This document shows, one piece after another, positions 1 through 8,082 of a stretch of 64,000 bases of DNA. The stretch lies in contig NZ_FOWQ01000002.1 of assembly GCF_900115505.1 (NCBI RefSeq), forward strand, positions 62,001-126,000, in the 5' to 3' direction. The stretch comes from Geodermatophilus dictyosporus. Lineage in GTDB: Bacteria > Actinomycetota > Actinomycetes > Mycobacteriales > Geodermatophilaceae. The notes below the pieces were generated by a model. It did no database searches, was not told where the DNA came from, and saw only the letters and a list, made by a program, of their open reading frames with translations. The stretch's first letter is position 1; each line of letters begins with the position of its first letter. Made by a program: the position numbers and the translations under genes.

Positions 1-1401
1 GGCGACCGGCTCGCCCACGACGCTGTGGTCGCCGGGCCAGCCCTTGCCGACGTCGTGCAGCAGCGCGGCCACCAGCAGCAGGTCGGGCCGGTCGACGTCG
101 TGGGTGAGCTCGGCGGCCGCCGCGGCCGCCTCGACCAGGTGCCGGTCGACGGTGTACCGGTGCCACGGGTGGCGCTGCGGCAGCGAGCGGACACGGTCCC
201 ACTCGGGCAGCAGCCGGGCCAGCAGCCCCTCCTGGTCCAGCTGCTCGATCACCGGCACGGCCGGGCGGCCGCTGGCCAGCAGCCGCAGGAACGACCAGCG
301 CACCTCGGCCGGCCACGGCTCGGGCACCGGCGGGGAGTGCACGGCGAGCACCCTGAGCGTGTACGGCGAGAGCAGCAGGTCCTCGCGGGCGGCGGCCGCG
401 GCACCGCGCAGCAGCAGCCCCGGGTCGGCGGCCGGGCGGGCGTCGCGGGCGAGCACGACCTCGTCGCCCTGGCGCACCACGCCCTCGGCCAGCGGCTCGC
501 GGCGGATCCGCCGGTAGCGGGCGCGGGGCCGGCGGACCAGTGCCGCCTCGACCCGCCGCCAGGTGTCGTCGGCGACGAAGGCCAGCCGGCGGCCGGCCAG
601 GCTCACCTCGCGCAGCAGCCGGTCCTCGTCGGCAGCGCCGTCGGTCACGAACCCGAGGGCGGCCGCGACCGGCCGCTGCTCCTGCCGGACCAGGACGTCG
701 CCGGGGCGGCCGGTGCGGCGGCGCAGCTCGTCGCGCACGTCGAGCAGGAAGGCGTAGACGGCCTCGACCTCGGCGGAGGGCTCGTCGACCAGCTGGGCGG
801 CGGCGACGGCGCGCAGCACCTGCCCCTCGCGCAGGCCGCCGTAGGCCTCCTTGAGGTCGGGCTCGAGCAGGAAGGCCAGCTCCCCGACCTGCCGGGCGCG
901 CGTGCGGCGCAGGTCGCGCAGCTGGGGCAGCAGCCGGCCCGCCGACTGCCGCCAGCTGGCCAGCGTCGCGGTGCGCAGCGCGCCGGCCAGCCCCGCGTCG
1001 CCGGCGACCAGCCGGGCGTCGAGCAGGCCGAGCCCGGCCTTGACGTCGGTGGAGGCCACCGAGACCGCCTCGGCCACCGACCGCACCGAGTGGTCCAGCC
1101 GCACGCCGGCGTCCCAGATCGGGTACCAGACGGCGTCGGCCAGGGCGGCGACCTCGGGGCGGCCGTCGTGCACCAGCACCAGGTCCAGGTCGCCGTGCGG
1201 CGGGGGCTCGCGGCGGCCGAGGCTGCCGACGGCCACCAGTGCGACCCCGTCGGCGCCGGTCCGCGGAGGCGGCCCGCCGCGGCGCTGGCGCGGCGGCGGC
1301 GTCCCGGCGACGGCGTCGGCCAGCAGGCCGCCCAGCCAGCCGTCGAGCACCCGCACCCGCTCGGCGCGCGACAGGTCGGGCAGCGACCCCAGGTCCGGCA
1401 C
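1..1401 (-). CDS. glnD: Bifunctional PII uridylyl/adenylyl-transferase GlnD, C-terminus cut by window edge
   Basis: Modifies and demodifies the PII protein in response to glutamine. The 467 residues present carry the nucleotidyltransferase signature GSLGRREPPPHGDLDLVL (about residues 59-76, with the two metal-binding Asp), and a stretch at the window edge reading LHDVGKG, which is the start of the HD hydrolase domain. The rest of the HD domain and the C-terminal ACT domains lie outside the window. The GTG start at 1401 has a GAGGGGGG ribosome site just upstream. It is the last gene of amtB-glnK-glnD. In actinobacteria this enzyme usually adenylylates GlnK; the substrate nucleotide cannot be told from sequence. 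A strong hairpin (1436-1469) separates it from glnK. Confidence 0.93.
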   Translation of the reverse strand, partial: MPDLGSLPDLSRAERVRVLDGWLGGLLADAVAGTPPPRQRRGGPPPRTGADGVALVAVGSLGRREPPPHGDLDLVLVHDGRPEVAALADAVWYPIWDAGVRLDHSVRSVAEAVSVASTDVKAGLGLLDARLVAGDAGLAGALRTATLASWRQSAGRLLPQLRDLRRTRARQVGELAFLLEPDLKEAYGGLREGQVLRAVAAAQLVDEPSAEVEAVYAFLLDVRDELRRRTGRPGDVLVRQEQRPVAAALGFVTDGAADEDRLLREVSLAGRRLAFVADDTWRRVEAALVRRPRARYRRIRREPLAEGVVRQGDEVVLARDARPAADPGLLLRGAAAAAREDLLLSPYTLRVLAVHSPPVPEPWPAEVRWSFLRLLASGRPAVPVIEQLDQEGLLARLLPEWDRVRSLPQRHPWHRYTVDRHLVEAAAAAAELTHDVDRPDLLLVAALLHDVGKGWPGDHSVVGEPVA

Positions 1402-1435
1402 GGTCCCCCCTCGGTGGTGGCGTGTGGAACGGCGC

Positions 1436-1469
1436 CGGCCGGGGCGGTGGTCCCCCACCGCCCCGGCCG
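1436..1469. terminator. Perfect hairpin between glnK and glnD
   Basis: Two 15-nt arms (1436-1450 and 1455-1469) are perfectly complementary around a 4-nt loop. It lies 27 bp after the glnK stop and 35 bp before the glnD start. No T-run follows on the minus strand. It may act as a partial terminator or an RNA stabiliser that lets amtB-glnK exceed glnD; this role is inferred. Confidence 0.6.
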
Positions 1470-1495
1470 TCCTCCGGTCTCGGGTCAGGACCCGC

Positions 1496-3198
<1,703 letters not shown>

Positions 3199-3343
3199 GG
3201 CGACCTCCTGACCGTGTGGTGTGGCAGGGCCACAGAGCGGACCCGGGACGCGGGGGGCACCCGGGGTGCGTCGGGCCGCGCCCGCTCCCGGCCACCGGTG
3301 GCCGACGGGGTGGGCGACGCGGCGTTCACCGTGCCGGGCCGGT

Positions 3344-3382
3344 GTTTCCGGGGGCGTCGTCCGCCTGTTTCCGGTCGGTGAA
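3344..3382 (-). promoter_or_regulatory. Candidate GlnR operator upstream of amtB
   Basis: Read on the minus strand: TTCAC, 6 nt, GAAAC (3382 to 3367), then a second GAAAC at 3348-3344. The two GAAAC boxes are 23 bp apart. The published actinobacterial GlnR pattern is gTnAC-n6-GaAAC repeated every 22 bp, so the first half is an exact fit and the second is one base out of register with a poor gTnAC box. Position upstream of amtB-glnK-glnD is where GlnR normally acts. Confidence 0.5.
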
Positions 3383-3483
3383 CTCCCGGCCGCGTGTCCG
3401 CGCGGCGTGTGTCGGCCGTGTTGCGCACGCCCCGCCCGGGGTCCGGCGTCCCGGCGGACCTGCCCGATGCGACAGCTGTGCAG

Positions 3484-3500
3484 TTGCAACTCGTGTGCAA
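3484..3500 (+). promoter_or_regulatory. Candidate Nur (nickel-Fur) box
   Basis: The sequence TTGCAA-CTCGT-GTGCAA is a near-perfect inverted repeat (one mismatch). It matches the Streptomyces Nur box described as tTGCaa-N5-ttGCAA. It lies 56 bp before the cbiM start, the place expected for nickel-dependent repression of a metal importer. Confidence 0.55.
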
Positions 3501-3555
3501 TAAGGTCGCCGCGGTGCGGCGCCCGGCCGCCCCGACGCACCCTGGAGGTCCGCCC

Positions 3556-4260
3556 GTGCACGTCCCCGACGGGTTCCTGGACGCACCGACGTCCGTGGCC
3601 ACCGGCGCGGTGGCCGCCGGCACGGTGGCGATCGCCCTGCGCGGTGCGCGCCGCGAGCTCGACGAGCGCACCGCTCCCCTGGCCGGCCTGACGGCCGCCT
3701 TCGTCTTCGCGGTGCAGATGGTGAACTTCCCCGTCGGCGCCGGCACCAGCGGCCACCTGGTCGGGGGCGCGCTGACGGCGGTCCTCGTGGGGCCGTGGAC
3801 GGCGGTGCTGTGCATGACCGTCGTCCTCGTCGTGCAGGCCGTGCTGTTCGCCGACGGCGGCCTCACGGCGCTGGGCACCAACGTCACGCTGCTGGGCCTG
3901 GTGGCCGTCGCCGTGGGCTACGGGGCGTACCGGCTGCTGCTGCCCGTGCTGCCGCGCACCCGCACCGGCGTGCTCGTCGCGGCCGGCACCGGGGCCTTCC
4001 TCTCGGTGCCCGCCGCCGCGGTGACCTTCGTCGGGCTCTTCGCCGCCGGCGGGGTGGCCGACGTGCCGCTGGGCACGGTGCTGGCGGCCATGGGCGGCGT
4101 GCACCTGCTCATCGGTCTGGGCGAGGCGGCGATCAGCGTCGCGGTGCTCGCCGCGGTGCTGTCGGTGCGGCCCGACCTGGTGCACGGCGCGGCGCACCTG
4201 CGCCGGCCGGCCGACCTGGCCAGCCGTCCGGGCCTGCGCGACCGGGAGCCCGTGCGATGA
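3556..4260 (+). CDS. cbiM: Energy-coupling factor Ni/Co transporter, substrate-binding component CbiM
   Basis: 234-residue integral membrane protein. The GTG start at 3556 is chosen because it gives the CbiM N-terminus Met-His-Val-Pro-Asp-Gly-Phe-Leu, where the free amine and His2 help bind the metal, and because CTGGAGG lies just upstream. About six hydrophobic segments follow, with MVNFPVGAGTSGHLVGGAL in the first third, a conserved CbiM/NikM loop that supplies another metal-ligand His. It works with the PDGLE protein, CbiQ and CbiO encoded in the same cluster. Sequence alone does not separate Ni from Co; the Nur-like box upstream favours nickel. Confidence 0.92.
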   Translation: MHVPDGFLDAPTSVATGAVAAGTVAIALRGARRELDERTAPLAGLTAAFVFAVQMVNFPVGAGTSGHLVGGALTAVLVGPWTAVLCMTVVLVVQAVLFADGGLTALGTNVTLLGLVAVAVGYGAYRLLLPVLPRTRTGVLVAAGTGAFLSVPAAAVTFVGLFAAGGVADVPLGTVLAAMGGVHLLIGLGEAAISVAVLAAVLSVRPDLVHGAAHLRRPADLASRPGLRDREPVR

Positions 4261-4292
4261 GCCGCCGTGTGAGCCGCCGTGTGAGCCGCCGT
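4257..4292 (+). repeat. Three tandem 12-bp units at the PDGLE gene start
   Basis: The unit GTGAGCCGCCGT occurs three times in a row (first copy begins ATG, third ends with C in the last base or so). It encodes Ser-Arg-Arg repeats and offers three in-frame starts. Copy number could change by slippage. Confidence 0.8.
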
Positions 4293-4604
4293 GCCTCCTG
4301 GATCGCCGGGCTGCTGGTCACGCTGCTGGTCGCCGGCGTCGTCAGCTACTACGCGAGCGCGCACCCCGACGGCCTGGAGTGGGCCGCGGGCCGGGCCGGC
4401 TTCGCCGACACCGCCGAGGACAGCGCCGCCGCCGGCTCGCCGCTGGCCGACTACGGCGTGGCCGGGGTCGGGGACGGCCGGCTCTCCGGCGGGCTGGCCG
4501 GCGTCATCGGCGTCGCGGTCACCCTGGTGCTCGCCGGCGGGCTGACCCTGCTGCTGCGCCGCCGCGACCGGCAGCCGGCCGGCGCCTCCTCCTCCCGGGA
4601 CTGA
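4257..4604 (+). CDS. PDGLE-domain protein (CbiN-like auxiliary subunit)
   Basis: 115 residues: a basic N-terminus, one transmembrane segment (about residues 14-34), an extracellular part beginning AHPDGLEWAAGRAGF (the PDGLE motif), and a second transmembrane segment near the C-terminus. Such proteins replace CbiN as the small subunit needed for metal loading of CbiM. The ATG overlaps the cbiM stop (ATGA). The first 12 codons are three copies of a 12-bp unit encoding (M/V)SRR; each repeat contains a possible ATG/GTG start, so the N-terminus may vary in length. Confidence 0.85.
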   Translation: MSRRVSRRVSRRASWIAGLLVTLLVAGVVSYYASAHPDGLEWAAGRAGFADTAEDSAAAGSPLADYGVAGVGDGRLSGGLAGVIGVAVTLVLAGGLTLLLRRRDRQPAGASSSRD

Positions 4605-4606
4605 CC

Positions 4607-5389
4607 GTGGGCGCGGGGCACGGCGGGCCGCTCGGCGCGGCCTACGTGGCCGGCACCAGCGCGGTGCACCGCCTGGAGCCGCACACCAAGCTGGTCGCCG
4701 TCCTCGCGTTCGCGCTGGTCGTCGTCGCCACCCCCGTGCACGCCCCCTGGGCGCCGGCGGCCTACGCCGGGTACGCCGTCCTGGTCCTCGCCGCGGCCGC
4801 GGTCGCGCGGGTGCCGGCCGGGCGGCTGGCCCGCGGGCTGCTCGTCGAGGTGCCGTTCGTGGTGTTCGCGCTGCTGCTGCCGCTGGTGGCGCGGGGCCCG
4901 CGGGTGGAGGTCCTGGGCCTGTCCCTGTCGGAGAGCGGGCTGACCGCGGCCGGCGGGCTGCTGGCCAAGGCCACGCTGTCGGTGCTGGCCGCCACGGTGC
5001 TCGCCGCCACCACCGAGCCGCGCGAGCTCGTGCGCGGCCTGCAGCGGCTGCGGCTGCCCGCGGTGCTCGTGCAGATCCTGGCGTTCATGGTGCGCTACGC
5101 CGACGTCGTCACCGGTGAGCTGCGGCGCATGCGGGTGGCGCGGGAGTCCCGTGGCTTCCGCGGCCGCGGCCCCGGCGCGCTGCGGGTGGTGGCCACCTCC
5201 GCGGGGGCGCTGTTCGTCCGCTCCTACGAGCGCGGCGAGCGGGTGCACCTGGCGATGCTCTCCCGCGGCTCCACCGGCCGGCTGGTCACCGGCCCGGCCG
5301 CGGCGGTCCCCCTGCAGGCCTGGCTGACGGCACTGGCGCTGCCCCTCGGCGCCGGGGCGGTGCTGGCGGCGGGGATGCTGCTGGGGTGA
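4607..5389 (+). CDS. cbiQ: ECF transporter transmembrane (T) component CbiQ
   Basis: 260-residue membrane protein of the EcfT/CbiQ family. It has several hydrophobic segments in the first two thirds and a cytoplasmic coupling region with the two family signatures: MRVARESRGFRG and, later, SYERGERVHLAMLSRG, the short helices that contact the ATPase. It links ATP hydrolysis by CbiO to metal release from CbiM. GTG at 4607 is three bases after the stop of the PDGLE gene. The stop overlaps the cbiO start. Confidence 0.9.
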   Translation: MGAGHGGPLGAAYVAGTSAVHRLEPHTKLVAVLAFALVVVATPVHAPWAPAAYAGYAVLVLAAAAVARVPAGRLARGLLVEVPFVVFALLLPLVARGPRVEVLGLSLSESGLTAAGGLLAKATLSVLAATVLAATTEPRELVRGLQRLRLPAVLVQILAFMVRYADVVTGELRRMRVARESRGFRGRGPGALRVVATSAGALFVRSYERGERVHLAMLSRGSTGRLVTGPAAAVPLQAWLTALALPLGAGAVLAAGMLLG

Positions 5390-6132
5390 GCACCGCCCCG
5401 CCCAGCCTGCTCGTCGAGGACCTCGCGTTCGCCTACCCCGACGGGCACCAGGCGCTCTTCGGGGTCGACCTGCGCGTCGGGCGCGGCGAGCGGGTGGCGC
5501 TGCTCGGCCCCAACGGCGCGGGCAAGACGACGTTGGTGCTGCACCTCAACGGCATCCTCTCCGGCGGGCGCGGGCGGGTGAGCGTGGCCGGGCTCCCGGT
5601 CGAGAGGCGGAACCTGCCCGAGGTGCGGCGGCGGGTGGGCATCGTCTTCCAGGACCCCGACGACCAGCTGTTCATGCCCACCGTCGGTGAGGACGTCGCC
5701 TTCGGGCCGCGCAACCTCGGGCTGCCCGAGCCGGAGGTCGCCGCCCGGGTGGCCGCCGCGCTCGACCAGGTGGGCATGGCCGGTGCGGCCGACCGCCCGC
5801 CGCACCACCTGTCGTTCGGCCAGCGCCGCCGCGTGGCCGTGGCCACCGTGCTGTCGATGCACCCGGAGGTCCTGGTCCTCGACGAGCCCTCCTCCAACCT
5901 CGACCCGGCCGGCCGGCGCGAGCTGGCCGAGGTCCTCGAGGCGCTGCCGGTGACGGTGCTCATGGTCACCCACGACCTGCCCTACGCCCTGCAGCTGTGC
6001 CCGCGCTCGGTGGTGCTCGACGGCGGGGTCGTGGTGGCCGACGGGCCCACCCGCGAGCTGCTCGCCGACGCCGACCTGCTGGCCCGCCACCGGCTCGAGC
6101 TGCCCTATGGGTTCGACCCCACGCGCGTCTGA
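5386..6132 (+). CDS. cbiO: ECF transporter ATPase CbiO
   Basis: 248-residue ABC ATPase. Visible motifs: Walker A GPNGAGKTT (41-49), Q-loop Gln89 in FQDPDDQLF (the D-D-Q-L-F form is typical of ECF ATPases), signature LSFGQ (142-146), Walker B VLVLDEPSS (163-171) and switch His196. The GTG start overlaps the cbiQ stop (GTGA). It is the last gene of the importer and ends 28 bp inside the 3' end of the convergent membrane-protein gene. Confidence 0.95.
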   Translation: MSTAPPSLLVEDLAFAYPDGHQALFGVDLRVGRGERVALLGPNGAGKTTLVLHLNGILSGGRGRVSVAGLPVERRNLPEVRRRVGIVFQDPDDQLFMPTVGEDVAFGPRNLGLPEPEVAARVAAALDQVGMAGAADRPPHHLSFGQRRRVAVATVLSMHPEVLVLDEPSSNLDPAGRRELAEVLEALPVTVLMVTHDLPYALQLCPRSVVLDGGVVVADGPTRELLADADLLARHRLELPYGFDPTRV

Positions 6133-6782
6133 GCCGGGGCGAGCGGGTCGGCGGGCAGCAGCGCGGCTCCCGCGGTGTGGCCGGCGAGCAGCTTGGCGTA
6201 GAAGACCGGCGCGAACCACGGCGCGGCGGCCGAGGGGCCCAGCGCCCGGTCGAGCAGCACGCCCCCGGCCGTCGCGGCCAGCCCGAGGACGCGCCGGGTG
6301 CGGCGGTCGCGGGTGGCCGTGAGCAGCGCGGTGGCCGCCAGGAGGTAGCCGTGGAGCGCGGCGGCCCACCGCAGCCGCGCCCCCCTGTCCCCCGGACCGG
6401 CCGGGTCCAGCCACGCCAGCACGACGGGGTGCAGGTGCGCGGCGGCGAAGGCGAGGTGCTGGCGCGGCCCCTGGCCCGGGCGGTGGTACCAGCGCGCCGC
6501 TGCCGGGGTGTTGTTGCACCACGCCCCGCCCCACAGGTCGAGCGCGAGCAGCCGCAGCACCGCGGCCCCCGCCGTCCCGGTGCGGCCGCGGCCGAGCGCG
6601 GGTGCCAGCACGCCCCCGGCCAGCCCCAGCCCGAGGCTGCCCGAGTTCTCGACGGCTCCCGCGCCGGGACCGGCGATCCGGTCCCACGTACCGGCCGGAC
6701 CCGTGCGGGGGACCGGCCCGTGACCTCCGTGCAGGGGCCCGCCGCGAGCTCGCGGGTGGCGGGGCGCACGGGGGTCCTCCAT
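6105..6782 (-). CDS. Conserved hypothetical membrane protein
   Basis: 225 residues as drawn from the ATG at 6782, which shares one base with the ftsY stop (TGATG). I do not recognise a named family. From about residue 45 the sequence looks like a real polytopic protein: an alternation of Ala/Leu/Gly-rich segments, a central motif LWGGAWCNNTPAAARWYHRP, and a C-terminal FAPVFYAKLLAGHTAGAALL. Hydropathy by eye suggests five to six membrane passes. The first 25-30 codons coincide with a terminator-type hairpin (6724-6774), so the true start may lie further in, but no good alternative ATG/GTG with a ribosome site was found. The 3' end overlaps cbiO by 28 bp on the other strand. Confidence 0.62.
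   Translation of the reverse strand: MEDPRAPRHPRARGGPLHGGHGPVPRTGPAGTWDRIAGPGAGAVENSGSLGLGLAGGVLAPALGRGRTGTAGAAVLRLLALDLWGGAWCNNTPAAARWYHRPGQGPRQHLAFAAAHLHPVVLAWLDPAGPGDRGARLRWAAALHGYLLAATALLTATRDRRTRRVLGLAATAGGVLLDRALGPSAAAPWFAPVFYAKLLAGHTAGAALLPADPLAPAQTRVGSNP
6724..6774 (-). terminator. Composite hairpin after ftsY
   Basis: Outer arms CCTCCGTGC (6724-6732) and GCACGGGGG (6766-6774) enclose an inner GC hairpin containing the core CCGCCGCGAGC. It belongs to the repeated terminator family seen at seven gene ends in this window. It begins within 10 bp of the ftsY stop and lies inside the drawn N-terminus of the downstream membrane protein. Confidence 0.65.
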
Positions 6783-8011
6783 CAGTCCGCGCCGCCCACC
6801 AGGCCCTCGGCGAAGACCTCGGGCTCGAAGGGCGCCAGGTCGTCGGCGCCCTCCCCCAGGCCGATCAGCTTGACCGGGATGCCCAGCTCCCGCTGCACCG
6901 AGACGACGATGCCGCCCCTGGCGGTGCCGTCGAGCTTGGTGAGCACGATGCCGGTGACCTCGACGGCGGCGGTGAACACCCGCGCCTGCACGATCCCGTT
7001 CTGCCCGGTGGTGGCGTCGAGGACCAGCAGCGTCTCGGTGACCGGGCTCTGCTTCTCCACGACCCGCTTGATCTTGCCCAGCTCGTCCATCAGGCCCGAC
7101 TTGGTGTGCAGCCGCCCGGCGGTGTCGACGACGACGGTGTCCACCTCGGCCTCCACGCCGGTGCGCACCGCCTCGAACGCCACCGACGCCGGGTCGGCGC
7201 CCTCCCGCCCGCGGACGGTGAGCACGCCCACCCGCTCGCCCCAGGTCTCGAGCTGGTCGGCGGCCGCGGCGCGGAAGGTGTCGGCGGCGCCCAGCACCAC
7301 GCTCCGGCCGTCACCGACGAGCACGCGGGCGATCTTGCCGACCGTCGTCGTCTTGCCCGCGCCGTTGACACCGACCACGAGGACGACGCCGGGGCGGCCC
7401 TCGCGGCGGTCGGTGCCCAGGGTGCGGTCGAGGTCGGGGCCGAGGACGGCGGTCAGCTCGCGGACCAGCAGGGCGCGCAGGTCGGCGGGCGAGGCGGTGG
7501 CCAGCACCATCGCCTGGGTGCGCAGCCGGTCGACGATCTGGGTGGTGGCCGCGACGCCGACGTCGGCGGCCAGGAGGGTCTCCTCGACCTCCTCCCAGTC
7601 GTCCTCGGTGAGCCGCTCGCGCGCCAGCACGGTGAGCAGGCCGCGGCCCAGCGAGGACTGCGAGCGGGCCAGCCGGGACCGCAGCCGCACCAGCCGGCCG
7701 GCCGAGGGCGGCGGGGTCTCGAAGACCAGGTCCGGCTCGGCGACGGCGGGCGGGAGCTCGACCTCCGGCGGCGCGTCGGGGGTGACGGCGTCCGGCTCGG
7801 CCGGGGCCACGCCCAGGCCCGAGGCGGTCGCACCCGCGGGCGGTCGCTCGGCCGTGGGCGGGGCCGCGGGCGGGCGGGGCCGGGTGAGCGTCGTGCCGGA
7901 GGCGGCGTCGTCGTCCAGCCGGGTGGTGCGGCGGCCGCGGCCGACCAGCAGACCCACCCCGGCGACCAGGGCCACGAGGACGATCGCGATGGCGATCAGC
8001 ACGAACTCCAT
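6782..8011 (-). CDS. ftsY: Signal recognition particle receptor FtsY
   Basis: 409 residues. An N-terminal transmembrane helix (residues 3-23) is followed by an acidic Pro/Ala-rich linker (about 30-105), as usual in actinobacterial FtsY, then the SRP54-type N domain and GTPase G domain: G1 GVNGAGKTTT (214-223), DTFRAAA (244-250), DTAGR near 300 and TKLDG near 366. It receives ribosome-SRP complexes at the membrane with Ffh. Upstream, GAGACT lies 7 nt before the ATG and no ribosome site is obvious, so the mRNA may be leaderless. Confidence 0.96.
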   Translation of the reverse strand: MEFVLIAIAIVLVALVAGVGLLVGRGRRTTRLDDDAASGTTLTRPRPPAAPPTAERPPAGATASGLGVAPAEPDAVTPDAPPEVELPPAVAEPDLVFETPPPSAGRLVRLRSRLARSQSSLGRGLLTVLARERLTEDDWEEVEETLLAADVGVAATTQIVDRLRTQAMVLATASPADLRALLVRELTAVLGPDLDRTLGTDRREGRPGVVLVVGVNGAGKTTTVGKIARVLVGDGRSVVLGAADTFRAAAADQLETWGERVGVLTVRGREGADPASVAFEAVRTGVEAEVDTVVVDTAGRLHTKSGLMDELGKIKRVVEKQSPVTETLLVLDATTGQNGIVQARVFTAAVEVTGIVLTKLDGTARGGIVVSVQRELGIPVKLIGLGEGADDLAPFEPEVFAEGLVGGAD

Positions 8012-8082
8012 GCCGGTCAGTCTCCCAGCCCGCGCACAGCCGGCCCTGGGCGGAACCCAGGTCGGTGGGACAGGCTGGGGGC

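Larger units (their letters stand above)
3199..3555. promoter_or_regulatory. Divergent regulatory region between amtB and cbiM
   Basis: This 357-bp gap holds no convincing gene. The amtB-proximal part carries two GAAAC-type half sites read on the minus strand (see the GlnR-like box). The cbiM-proximal end carries a TTGCAA-N5-GTGCAA palindrome. No cobalamin-riboswitch B12 box was recognised. Confidence 0.6.

Noticed and set aside
3199-3555. Cobalamin riboswitch before cbiM
   Set aside because: No B12-box sequence or fitting fold was recognised; the Nur-like palindrome explains control better.
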